From assembly GCF_040538665.1 (NCBI RefSeq), contig NZ_JBEWXT010000001.1:1514501-1578500 (forward strand): a stretch of 64,000 nucleotides of DNA, in the 5' to 3' direction. The DNA is from Aureibaculum sp. 2308TA14-22. Its GTDB lineage: Bacteria > Bacteroidota > Bacteroidia > Flavobacteriales > Flavobacteriaceae. The notes under the pieces were generated by a model. That model saw nothing but the letters and a program-made list of their open reading frames with translations. It was not told the DNA's origin and did not search any database. This document shows positions 55,439 through 63,446 of this stretch, one piece after another. A program made the translations under genes and the position numbers. Positions within the stretch are counted from its first letter, which is position 1. Each line of letters begins with the position of its first letter.

Positions 55439-56189
55439 GGTTTTAATCGCCTTCTCAGCCAACTTATTAGCCCAAGAAAATAGACAATTAATCACTGGTA
55501 AAGTTTTTAATGATTCGGTATTGGTAAGCAGCATACATATAATTAATAAAAACACAAAGCAGGGAACAATCAGTAACCATAAAGGGATATTCAAAATCCC
55601 CGTCAAAATAAATGACACGTTGCAACTATCCGGCATTCAGTTTAACGCTCAAATGGTAATCATAAGAAAAAATCATATAGAAAATAAAGCTATAAGAATA
55701 TTCCTTAGTCTAAAAACAAATGAGTTAGAAGAAATTGAAATCAAACAAAATCCTTTATCAGGAAATATAGTTAGTGATTTGAAAAATGTAAAGATTGAAT
55801 CTAAAATTGCCTATGGCGTATTAGATTTTTCAGATATTGACTTTAAACCTGATATTATAGGTGATGATGGTGATAGTGGTAAACCACCTGATGCTTCTAA
55901 ACTAACAAACCCTCATATTCCAATTGGCTTAACACTAGCCACAATAAGTTTGGGAAAACCTTTTAAAAAGAAAACACCTCCAGTTCAAGTCTTAATTAGA
56001 AAAGAGTTTGGAGATGATTTCTTTATTAAAAACCTCTCAATACCCCTAATTCATATCGATTTTTTCTTAAATCATTGTAAAAACAAAGGGCTTACCAAAC
56101 TTTATGCAATAAATAAAAAATTAGAATTTACTGATGCTATGATAAAGGAAAGCAAAAGTTATCTCAAGAAAATAAATAATGAGGATTAA
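55437..56189 (+). CDS. Secreted carboxypeptidase-regulatory-like domain protein, paralogue 3 (start apparently frameshifted)
   Basis: The open frame from TTG 55437 encodes the hydrophobic end of a signal peptide (LIAFSANLLAQ), a CarboxypepD_reg-like domain (ITGKVFNDSVLVSSIHIINK, QGTISNHKGIF) and the C-terminal block FGDDFFIKNLSIPLIHIDFF shared with its two neighbours. A proper start is missing. ATG 55417, placed exactly like the starts of paralogue 2 (an 11-base overlap with the previous stop), is out of frame by one base because of an 11-T tract. One extra T would give the signal peptide MKINFFFLVLIAFSANLLAQ. So the gene is phase-variable, rescued by slippage, a fresh pseudogene, or misread. 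Function is unknown. Confidence 0.75.
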   Translation: MVLIAFSANLLAQENRQLITGKVFNDSVLVSSIHIINKNTKQGTISNHKGIFKIPVKINDTLQLSGIQFNAQMVIIRKNHIENKAIRIFLSLKTNELEEIEIKQNPLSGNIVSDLKNVKIESKIAYGVLDFSDIDFKPDIIGDDGDSGKPPDASKLTNPHIPIGLTLATISLGKPFKKKTPPVQVLIRKEFGDDFFIKNLSIPLIHIDFFLNHCKNKGLTKLYAINKKLEFTDAMIKESKSYLKKINNED

Positions 56190-56246
56190 AAGTACGGCAT
56201 ATTATTTGAGAATTTAATAGTACATTTATTGCAAATTATATTGTAT

Positions 56247-56744
56247 ATGTTTAGATCAAAATTCCTTTTACTACTTTTAATACTACCAATTTTTGCGTTT
56301 ACGCCCCATAAATTTTATATAAGTTTAATAAAGGTTGAATTTAAGCCTGAACAAGAAGCGGTACAAATTACCATGCGTATATTTATTGACGACCTTCAAA
56401 AGGTAATAAATGAAACCAATGATATCAACATTGAACTTGCAGTAAAAAATGAAGTGAAAAATTCTGATGAACTCATTATCAAATATATAGAAGATAATTT
56501 TTATATTACAATAAATTCAAAAAACACTTCATACAATTATTTAGGAAAAGAATACGATAATGATATTGTTTACTTATACTTAGAAATAACAAACATAAAA
56601 AAAATGAATAGTATTGAAGTAAATGATACTATGCTAATGGACTATTTTCCTACTCAAAAAAATATTATTAAGCTTAAAGCGAATAACTCTAAAAAAACGC
56701 TGTTTTTAACAAAAAATAAAAACAAAGAAAGTTATACTTTTTAA
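56247..56744 (+). CDS. DUF6702-like secreted protein
   Basis: A short N-terminal signal peptide (MFRSKFLLLLLILPIFAFT) precedes a beta-rich domain with HKFYISLIKVEFKPEQEAVQ and MRIFIDDLQKVINE, the pattern of DUF6702 proteins in flavobacteria. In that group it commonly precedes an M1 metallopeptidase gene. Here that peptidase survives only as a C-terminal remnant 1.4 kb downstream. ATG 56247 is preferred over the TTG 18 bases upstream, as it begins the signal peptide. Function is unknown. Confidence 0.75.
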   Translation: MFRSKFLLLLLILPIFAFTPHKFYISLIKVEFKPEQEAVQITMRIFIDDLQKVINETNDINIELAVKNEVKNSDELIIKYIEDNFYITINSKNTSYNYLGKEYDNDIVYLYLEITNIKKMNSIEVNDTMLMDYFPTQKNIIKLKANNSKKTLFLTKNKNKESYTF

Positions 56745-56761
56745 TCTTTATCATAAATAAT

Positions 56762-56769
56762 TATATTTG
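56762..56769 (+). promoter_or_regulatory. Possible -7 promoter element before the coiled-coil gene
   Basis: TATATTTG matches TAnnTTTG and lies 30 bases before the ATG at 56800. No clear TTG box is at 17-19 bases. It suggests that the coiled-coil gene is transcribed separately from the DUF6702 gene. Confidence 0.4.
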
Positions 56770-56799
56770 TGTAATTCTAAATTGCAGAAAAAATTGCTT

Positions 56800-58122
56800 A
56801 TGAAGAAAATTTACTTTCTACTATTACTTATCGTGTTACCAATTAATTTTGCTCTTTCCCAAAATGATACATTAGATATCCAGAAGTCTAATTCCAATAT
56901 AGATTCTAAAGAAGTAGAGTTGACTCGCAAAGAGCGTAGAGATAAAAAAAGACTTGAAAAAGCCGAGGCCATTGCATTGTTTAAAGCAAAAAAAAGAGAT
57001 TCTATTTTAAAAGTAAAAAAAGAAATGGAAATTGCTCAACAACTAGTTTTAAAAGAACAACTTCAAAGAAAAAAAGATTCTTTAATAGCCAGAATTGAAG
57101 AAAGGAAAAAATTGAAAGCCCAAAATCAAGATGCCATTTCAGAAGCATTAGAGCAAAATGAAAAGAATATTGAAGAAAGGGTCGTGTTTAAAGAAAATAT
57201 CAGAACGGATAATAAAATCAGTATTATCCAAAAATTGAAGGAGGAAGAACAACTGTTTGCCAAACAAATTAGGCAAAAACAGATTCAAGATAAAGAAAAC
57301 CAAAAAGCCGCTTTATATAAACTTAAAGAAATTGATAAAGCCATTAAAGATCAAATTACATTTAAAACACGATTAGATCAAGAAAATAAATCGCTAATTA
57401 CGAAAAGAAGTCAAGAAAGTGAACAAGAGCTTTTAAAACGTATTGCTTTCAAAGAAAAAACAAGAACGGATAACAAAACCACTATTGAAAAAAAGTTAAA
57501 GGAAGAAGAACAATTGCATGTCGAACAAATTATGTTAAAACAAATTAAAGATGAAGAAAACCAAAAAGCCGTTTTAAAAAAATTAGAAGAAATAGACAAA
57601 ACACTTAAAGAGCAGATTATCTTAAAAAAACAATTAGATCGAGAAAATAAAGATTTAATTGCGATGAATAATACCGAAAAAGAGCGAGAACTTATTGATC
57701 GCATTGTATCTAAAGAAATTATAAAAGCGGAAAATATTGAAGCCATATCACAAAAATTTTTAGAATTAGAACAAATTGTTGCAGCAAATAGTGATGCAAA
57801 ACAACAATTAAAAAACGAAAATCAAGAAACTGTTTTAAATAAGTTAAAGGAAATTGAGCAAAAAATTATAGCTTCATACAATGAAAGAACCCAAACACGT
57901 AATGAGCAACAGTTAACTGTTGTTCAAAATCTAAAAAATATAGAGGACGAGAAAAAGGAAGATTTATTACATAAAAAATTAGAAACTACTTTAAGACAAA
58001 AGGAATTAAAAGAATTAATAAACAATAGAATTAGAAAATCTATTGCTGAAAGAAATAAAAGAAGGAAAAAAGTAGAAGCTGAAGAAAAGTTCAAAGGAAA
58101 AGTTAAAAAAGTTGAAAATTGA
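56800..58122 (+). CDS. Secreted coiled-coil repeat protein of unknown function
   Basis: A signal peptide (MKKIYFLLLLIVLPINFALS, then Q) leads into a protein made almost entirely of Lys, Glu, Gln, Asn, Ile and Leu with heptad patterns, so a long coiled coil is expected from about 40 to 440. Three 87-residue repeats are clear, starting at RVVFKEN, RIAFKEK and RIVSKEI; the first two share TRTDNK, KLKEEEQL, DEENQKA and LDQENK-type blocks. The mature protein is probably periplasmic or outside the cell. ATG 56800 is chosen because an upstream TTG (56767) would put extra polar residues before the signal peptide. No known domain is recognised. Confidence 0.8.
   Translation: MKKIYFLLLLIVLPINFALSQNDTLDIQKSNSNIDSKEVELTRKERRDKKRLEKAEAIALFKAKKRDSILKVKKEMEIAQQLVLKEQLQRKKDSLIARIEERKKLKAQNQDAISEALEQNEKNIEERVVFKENIRTDNKISIIQKLKEEEQLFAKQIRQKQIQDKENQKAALYKLKEIDKAIKDQITFKTRLDQENKSLITKRSQESEQELLKRIAFKEKTRTDNKTTIEKKLKEEEQLHVEQIMLKQIKDEENQKAVLKKLEEIDKTLKEQIILKKQLDRENKDLIAMNNTEKERELIDRIVSKEIIKAENIEAISQKFLELEQIVAANSDAKQQLKNENQETVLNKLKEIEQKIIASYNERTQTRNEQQLTVVQNLKNIEDEKKEDLLHKKLETTLRQKELKELINNRIRKSIAERNKRRKKVEAEEKFKGKVKKVEN
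57178..57945 (+). repeat. Three tandem 261-bp repeats in the coiled-coil gene
   Basis: The starts at 57178, 57439 and 57700 are exactly 261 bases (87 codons) apart. Copies 1 and 2 are close (shared RTDNK, KLKEEEQL, ENQKA, KEIDK). Copy 3 is more diverged but keeps the period and the KLKEIE motif. Confidence 0.75.
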
Positions 58123-58156
58123 TTTAGTTCTAATCTTTCTAAAGAAAAAGAATTTA

Positions 58157-58456
58157 AAGTCTGCCCCAAATTATTTTTACGAGGTTACTTTTGACAAACC
58201 AGGAGGACTTGTATTACCTTTAATTGTTTAGCTTACCTATGAAGATGGGAATAAAAAAAGAAAGCAGTCTCCTGCCGAAATTTGGAGTAAAAAAGACGAT
58301 GAGGTAAAAAGAATTTTTGCCAGTTCAAAACAAATCACTAATATTGTAGTAAATTCAGACCTCGAAACAGCAGATATAGAACTAACCAACAATAGTTGGC
58401 CTAAAAAAAATGAAAATAACCAATTTGAACAATTCAAGGGCAAATTGAAAAATTAG
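58157..58456 (+). pseudogene. Remnant of an M1 family metallopeptidase, C-terminal end only
   Basis: This frame of 100 codons reads like the last 100 residues of flavobacterial M1 (aminopeptidase N-like) metallopeptidases: SAPNYFYEVTFDKPGGL, AEIWSKKDDEVKRIFASSKQ, then SDLETADIELTNNSWPKK and a Lys-rich end. It has an in-frame TAG at 58229-58231 where the family has an acidic residue, and no start or catalytic domain. The zinc motifs (HEXXH) are missing because the whole N-terminal part is gone. It follows the DUF6702 gene region, where the intact M1 gene sits in related genomes. The gene was evidently deleted except for its 3' end. Confidence 0.8.
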
Positions 58457-58482
58457 TGTTTTTAAATTTAGAGTTTTTTGTT

Positions 58483-58514
58483 AAATGCCCTAGTCAACTA
58501 TGATTAGGGCATTT
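58483..58514 (+). terminator. Intrinsic terminator of the lost metallopeptidase gene
   Basis: A perfect 10-bp stem (AAATGCCCTA at 58483-58492, TAGGGCATTT at 58505-58514) with a 12-base loop is followed on the plus strand by TTAATTTTTTT. It includes the stop codon of the convergent phosphoethanolamine transferase gene (58504-58506). It probably ended the ancestral M1 gene. Confidence 0.6.
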
Positions 58515-60129
58515 TAATTTTTTTATCATAATCTTTCCCGTCAATTAATATTCTTAATCTATTTTGGTTAAAATCTTTATGAAACAAGCTTCTGGTTTTA
58601 TCAAAGACAGGGCTTTTTATATGATTTAAATCTAAAATGGTATGAAACGTATCGTCTGAGACATAAGGTGTATTTATTCTATTTTTAATCAAAGAGTGTT
58701 TAACCGAATCTAAAGTCTTATAGGTAGGTGAAAGCCAAACTAGCATAGGTATTTCAACGTTAACTTTGGGTAAATGGTTAACAAAATGATGTCCAAACAT
58801 ATCATCCTCATCATAAATATTTTCTCCATGATCAGAGACATAAATAGCTGAAGCTACAATCCTATTCTTCTCTACTGTATTGTTTTTAATTAAACTAAAA
58901 ATGCTATCTAATACATAATCATTATAAACTATTGAATTATCATATTCCGCAATCAATTGGCTTTTATAATCTGTACCTTCAAAAACGGAAAATGGTTTGG
59001 GATATCTTTTATCATAACTTAAATGGTTACCCATCATATGCAATACAATCATTTTTTTATCAACCTTTTCATTTAATGCATCAATAAAAGGGGCTAATAA
59101 CTTCTCATCATAAGAAATGTTTTTATTTCCTTCGTAGGTTGAATTATTGATTAAGTTTACAAATGTTGTATGATCAGTTTTACTTCCAGTTGCACTTATT
59201 AAGTTTTCAGCCCATCCAAAAGGTGTTTGGTTAGATATCCAATACGTTTCAAAACCTAATGAATGGAAAACATCAATTATATCTTTACTTTCATAATATT
59301 GTAATTTATTATTTAAATTGGACTCAGTAATTAAAGACATAACACCAGCTATAGTGTTAGAATAAGCAGACACCACATCGTCAAATACATATAAATCATC
59401 TCGCAGTTCTAACTTAGGATTGGTTTTTCTAGGATAACCGTATAGAGACATATGGTTCTTAGAGGCAGATTCACCAATAATTAGTACGAAAAGTTGCTGA
59501 TCAGAAGTGTGAGTTTGAGAAGCATCAATTTCCTTTAATTTATTATTTTTTACTGCTTTACTATATTTACGAAAATCAGACATAAACACATAAGAATTTC
59601 TTATAACCAATGGAGTAGTTTCTGCAATAAATGCTGACAAACTCATATATAAAAATGAACTAATGCCTAATATAACATTCATAGACAATAAAAGCTTAAA
59701 TATACCATTGTTAATTCTAGGTTTCTCTTTTAGTGCCAAAATAAAAAGGGCGGCATAAGGAATTAACAATAAGAGTAAAAAAGACGACTGTACACTTAAA
59801 AATTCAGTAGTTTCATTAAAGTTTGAATTGGCAATCATAAACAAACTCGCTAAAGAAACTGGACCTTTTAGCATAAGCCAATGTCCAATTTCAATGATTC
59901 CTACTATAAAATAAAACACTATCATTAAAGTGTGAAAAATTTTCTTTTTAAAGAAAAAGTAAGGAAGGTAGAAAATGGGTATCCATAATATTCTAATGAG
60001 TAATTCTAATTTATTAGATGCATCAAAATTAATTATATAGCCTAATAATACAGGCACAGCTACCAATAACAAAAGATATTTTTTAAAAATCTCTTTTAGC
60101 TGAATTATTGATTTCTTTAATTCAATCAT
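58504..60129 (-). CDS. Phosphoethanolamine transferase-like membrane protein (sulfatase fold, CptA/EptA family)
   Basis: Five N-terminal membrane helices (residues about 15-165) precede an alkaline-phosphatase-like domain. The nucleophile motif is FVLIIGESASKNHMSLYGYPR, where Ser221 takes the place of the usual Thr. HMMGNHLSYDKRYP and YVSDHGENIYD provide metal ligands. Such enzymes move phosphoethanolamine from phosphatidylethanolamine to lipid A or core sugars at the periplasmic face. Length (541) suits the family. It is on the minus strand and converges on the M1 remnant. The upstream gap to purC is 85 bases. The acceptor is unknown. Confidence 0.88.
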   Translation of the reverse strand: MIELKKSIIQLKEIFKKYLLLLVAVPVLLGYIINFDASNKLELLIRILWIPIFYLPYFFFKKKIFHTLMIVFYFIVGIIEIGHWLMLKGPVSLASLFMIANSNFNETTEFLSVQSSFLLLLLIPYAALFILALKEKPRINNGIFKLLLSMNVILGISSFLYMSLSAFIAETTPLVIRNSYVFMSDFRKYSKAVKNNKLKEIDASQTHTSDQQLFVLIIGESASKNHMSLYGYPRKTNPKLELRDDLYVFDDVVSAYSNTIAGVMSLITESNLNNKLQYYESKDIIDVFHSLGFETYWISNQTPFGWAENLISATGSKTDHTTFVNLINNSTYEGNKNISYDEKLLAPFIDALNEKVDKKMIVLHMMGNHLSYDKRYPKPFSVFEGTDYKSQLIAEYDNSIVYNDYVLDSIFSLIKNNTVEKNRIVASAIYVSDHGENIYDEDDMFGHHFVNHLPKVNVEIPMLVWLSPTYKTLDSVKHSLIKNRINTPYVSDDTFHTILDLNHIKSPVFDKTRSLFHKDFNQNRLRILIDGKDYDKKIKMP

Positions 60130-60214
60130 ACTTTTTTACCTCTATTTATTTATAAAATATTGTATCTTTTTATTTTATGGTTATACTCTCTTAAAACAAA
60201 AGAAATACGTATAT

Positions 60215-61183
60215 TTATTTATATATACTATTTTTTATTAAATAATTTTTGATATTACGCTCTATCCTATCTAAAATATTGCTAGTATCGGATTTTACAA
60301 ATGTTTCACCTGTAATATTTTCATAAAGTTCTACATACCTATCTGAGATTTCTAATACTTTTTCATCTGTCATTTCGGGTACGACCTGACCTTCTAGCCC
60401 TTGAAATTCATTAGCAATTAACCATTGTCTTACAAACTCTTTTGACAACTGTTTTTGAGCTTCGCCCTTAAGTTGTCTTTCCTTATAACCTTCTGCATAA
60501 AAATAGCGTGATGAGTCTGGTGTATGTATTTCATCTATCAGCACAATTTTACCATCTTTGGTTTTACCAAATTCATATTTTGTATCCACTAAGATTAATC
60601 CTCGTTCTGCCGCAATTTTAGTACCTTGTTCAAATAGTGCTTTGGTATATTCTTCTAAAATGTTATAATCCTCTTCACTTACAATACCTCTTGAAATAAT
60701 ATCACTTTTAGAAATATCTTCGTCATGCTCTCCTTCTTCTGCTTTAGTGGCAGGTGTTATAATAGCTTCAGGAAATTTATCATTTTCTTTCATCCCGTCA
60801 GGCATTGAAACACCACAGAGCATTCTTTTGCCTAATTTATACTCCCTTGCTGCATGACCGGATAAATATCCTCTAATTACCATTTCTATCTTAAACGGTG
60901 TACATAAATGACCAATGGCAACATTAGGATCTGGTGTGGCCAATAGCCAATTAGGGACTATATCTGCGGTAGCATCCATCATTTTAGTAGCTATTTGATT
61001 TAATATTTGTCCTTTAAATGGTATTTGTTTGGGCAACACCACATCAAATGCAGAAAGTCTATCGGTAGCTATCATTACTAAAAGTTTATCGTCTATATTA
61101 TAAACTTCACGCACTTTACCCCGATAAACCGATTTTTGATTTGGAAAATTAAAATTTGTATAGTTAATAGTGTTATTAGACAT
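60215..61183 (-). CDS. purC: Phosphoribosylaminoimidazole-succinocarboxamide synthase
   Basis: The sequence starts with the SAICAR synthetase block [31 protein letters not shown] and has [35 protein letters not shown] and [12 protein letters not shown]. It catalyses the ATP-dependent addition of aspartate to CAIR in purine synthesis. The length (322) is that of the long bacterial/eukaryotic type. It is followed 30-60 bases away by phoH on the same strand, upstream in transcription, a common order in flavobacteria. Confidence 0.97.
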   Translation of the reverse strand: MSNNTINYTNFNFPNQKSVYRGKVREVYNIDDKLLVMIATDRLSAFDVVLPKQIPFKGQILNQIATKMMDATADIVPNWLLATPDPNVAIGHLCTPFKIEMVIRGYLSGHAAREYKLGKRMLCGVSMPDGMKENDKFPEAIITPATKAEEGEHDEDISKSDIISRGIVSEEDYNILEEYTKALFEQGTKIAAERGLILVDTKYEFGKTKDGKIVLIDEIHTPDSSRYFYAEGYKERQLKGEAQKQLSKEFVRQWLIANEFQGLEGQVVPEMTDEKVLEISDRYVELYENITGETFVKSDTSNILDRIERNIKNYLIKNSIYK

Positions 61184-61242
61184 TTGGCACTAAATTTTAG
61201 GATTTAATTCTGTATTCTCTGATTATGATAAATCAGTATTCT

Positions 61243-62190
61243 TTATTCCGTTTCTATACCTTTATACGCAGTTATAATATCCTTGACCAACCGATGTCTT
61301 ATAACATCTTTATCATCAAGGTATATCATACTTATACCTTTAATATCTTTTAAGGCCAATAGCGATTCCTTTAAGCCAGATACTTGTCGTTTTGGCAAAT
61401 CAATCTGCCCAGGATCTCCAGTAATTATAAATTTGGCATTTTTACCCATTCTGGTCAAAAACATTTTCATTTGAGCGTGTGTCGTATTTTGAGCCTCATC
61501 TAATATTACAAAAGCATTGTCTAGTGTTCTGCCACGCATAAAGGCCAAAGGTGCAATCTGAATGATACCACTCAATATGTAGGTTTCTAATTTTTCGTAA
61601 GGAATCATATCTCTTAAGGCATCGTAAAGTGGTTGCATGTACGGATCTAATTTTTCCTTTAAATCACCTGGCAAAAAACCCAAATTCTCACCAGATTCTA
61701 CAGCAGGTCTGGTTAAAATGATACGCTTTACCTCTCTGTTTTTTAAGGCACTAACTGCAAGTGCAACTGCGGTATAGGTTTTTCCAGTTCCAGCAGGGCC
61801 AACAGCAAAAAGCATATCGTTTTTTTGCATATCTGTAACCATTTTACGCTGATTCTCCGTTTGAGCTTTAATCAACTTACCTCCAACGCCATGTACCAAA
61901 ACATCGTCGTTTTTTTTACTATTTTTTTGCGAAGTGCCGTTAGAAGTCAATAACTGTTCAATACTGTTTTCGTCTAGTTTATTGTATTTATTAAAGTAAT
62001 TGATAAGCATTTCAAGACGTTTTTCAAATTCGTCAAGTATTTCTTTTTCACCATAAATTTTAATTTTATTCCCTCGGGCAACGATTTTAATTTTTGGAAA
62101 GTACTTCTTTAGTTGCTCAATATTTGTGTTATGAGTTCCAAAAAAATCTTTGGGACTAATTTCTGTTAATTCAATAATTCTTTCGTTCAA
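61243..62190 (-). CDS. phoH: PhoH family P-loop ATPase
   Basis: The Walker A motif GPAGTGKTYT (131-140) and Walker B FVILDEAQNTT identify PhoH. The segment FLPGDLKEKLDPYMQPLYDAL, ending at the P-loop side, is typical. The first 110 residues are the short N-terminal domain with a KH-like look. The family is predicted to unwind or degrade RNA with other nucleases (PhoH/YbeZ). It is divergent from the SAM-hydroxide adenosyltransferase gene with a 136-base promoter region between them. Confidence 0.95.
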   Translation of the reverse strand: MNERIIELTEISPKDFFGTHNTNIEQLKKYFPKIKIVARGNKIKIYGEKEILDEFEKRLEMLINYFNKYNKLDENSIEQLLTSNGTSQKNSKKNDDVLVHGVGGKLIKAQTENQRKMVTDMQKNDMLFAVGPAGTGKTYTAVALAVSALKNREVKRIILTRPAVESGENLGFLPGDLKEKLDPYMQPLYDALRDMIPYEKLETYILSGIIQIAPLAFMRGRTLDNAFVILDEAQNTTHAQMKMFLTRMGKNAKFIITGDPGQIDLPKRQVSGLKESLLALKDIKGISMIYLDDKDVIRHRLVKDIITAYKGIETE

Positions 62191-62255
62191 ATTATAACTA
62201 TTTTTTAATTATTAAAACTGCTTAAAAATATTATGGTAATCAACTAGATATTGAT

Positions 62256-62263
62256 TAGTTTTG
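62256..62263 (+). promoter_or_regulatory. -7 promoter element for the SAM hydroxide adenosyltransferase
   Basis: TAGTTTTG followed by CAA fits the TAnnTTTG consensus on the plus strand, 63 bases before the ATG. A minus-strand element TAAATTTG (62269-62276) that would face phoH lies next to it. No ideal -33 box was found for either. Confidence 0.45.
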
Positions 62264-62326
62264 CAATACAAATTTAATAATTAAAAAGCTTATTAATTAC
62301 GCTCTTATTGAATAAGTAATCAACAA

Positions 62327-63145
62327 ATGTCTTTAATAACATTAACTACTGATTTTGGAACAAAAGACCATTTTATTGGTGCTATAAAAGGTGCTATATA
62401 CAGTGAGCTTAACAATGCCAAAGTTGTTGATATATCACACCAAATTACCCCATTTAATATTACCGAAACCGCATATATTTTAAAAAATGCATATAAAAAT
62501 TTTCCAAAAGGTAGCATACATATAATAGATGTTGATTCTGAGCTGAGTGTTGAAAACAAACATATTGCCATTGCCTTGGACGGCCATTACTTTATTTGTG
62601 CCGATAACGGTATTATCTCGATGATAGCATCCGAAATAAAACCCGATAAAATCATAGAGATAACCATACACAGCACCTTGACCAGTTACTCTGCGTTTGT
62701 GAAGGTGGCTTGCCATATTGCCAGGGGCGGTACGCTGGACGTAGTTGGCAGGGCTACCGATGAGTACAAACAATTAAATGAAGTACATCCATATATTAAT
62801 AAAGAGCAAAATCAAATTGTTGGTACTATTATTTATATAGATAATTACGGAAATGTAATTTGTAATATCACTAAAAAATTATTTAATGACGTTGGCAAGG
62901 GCCGACCTTATGAGGTTAGTGCAAGGCATTATACTTTTAATAAGATAGTTAATAAGTACAATGAGATCGTAAACTTTGATTTACCGCAGGAGAAGAGGCA
63001 ATATGATGGCGAAAAATTAGCATTATTCAATGCTTCCGATTACCTAGAAATTGCAATCTATAAAAGTAATTTAAAATCCGTTGGTGGTGCTTCTACCCTA
63101 TTAGGCTTGGGTTACAGAGACTCAATAACCCTTAGATTTTTATAA
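62327..63145 (+). CDS. SAM hydroxide adenosyltransferase (DUF62, fluorinase/chlorinase superfamily)
   Basis: The N-terminus LITLTTDFGTKDHFIGAIKG carries the SAM-binding Asp and the DFG block. VVDISHQITPFNI is the substrate strand motif, ICADNGIIS and YIDNYGNVICNI are the second SAM-binding signatures. Members without a halide site hydrolyse SAM to adenosine and methionine; that is the likely role, in the cytoplasm. The region 62701-62760 is unusually rich in G and C compared with the rest. It precedes the ABM-domain gene by one base and gldF by a further 300, in the usual flavobacterial order. Confidence 0.94.
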   Translation: MSLITLTTDFGTKDHFIGAIKGAIYSELNNAKVVDISHQITPFNITETAYILKNAYKNFPKGSIHIIDVDSELSVENKHIAIALDGHYFICADNGIISMIASEIKPDKIIEITIHSTLTSYSAFVKVACHIARGGTLDVVGRATDEYKQLNEVHPYINKEQNQIVGTIIYIDNYGNVICNITKKLFNDVGKGRPYEVSARHYTFNKIVNKYNEIVNFDLPQEKRQYDGEKLALFNASDYLEIAIYKSNLKSVGGASTLLGLGYRDSITLRFL

Positions 63146-63146
63146 A

Positions 63147-63443
63147 ATGTTAATAAGAATAGTAAAAATGAGTTTTGAGCCTGAAAAAATTCAAGATTTC
63201 TTAAGTACTTTTAACGCCCATAAAGTAAAAATTAAAAATTTTAAAGGGTGTACCCATTTAGAACTGTTCCAAGATAAAGATAATGCTAATGTTTTTTTTA
63301 CGTATAGCCATTGGAAAGATGAACAAAGCCTAGAGAATTATAGAGATTCTGATTTATTTAAAAATGTCTGGGCTAAAACCAAAACATTATTTAATGATAG
63401 ACCAGAAGCGTGGAGTGTTAACAGGCTTGAAACTATTGAATAA
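63147..63443 (+). CDS. Antibiotic biosynthesis monooxygenase (ABM) domain protein
   Basis: This 98-residue protein is a single ABM domain, with MLIRIVKMSFEPEKIQDFL, FKGCTHLELFQDKDNANVFF and the terminal SVNRLETIE. The His/Tyr pattern of YgiN-like quinol monooxygenases is only partly kept. Such proteins oxidise quinone-like compounds or act as heme-binding or sensory proteins. It lies one base after the SAM adenosyltransferase gene and three bases before gldF, in an arrangement that looks conserved in gliding flavobacteria. No enzyme role can be given with certainty. Confidence 0.85.
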   Translation: MLIRIVKMSFEPEKIQDFLSTFNAHKVKIKNFKGCTHLELFQDKDNANVFFTYSHWKDEQSLENYRDSDLFKNVWAKTKTLFNDRPEAWSVNRLETIE

Positions 63444-63446
63444 TTT

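Noticed and set aside
62480-62773. 97-codon minus-strand frame inside the SAM adenosyltransferase
   Set aside because: It is antisense to a conserved gene; its length reflects the local GC-rich patch.
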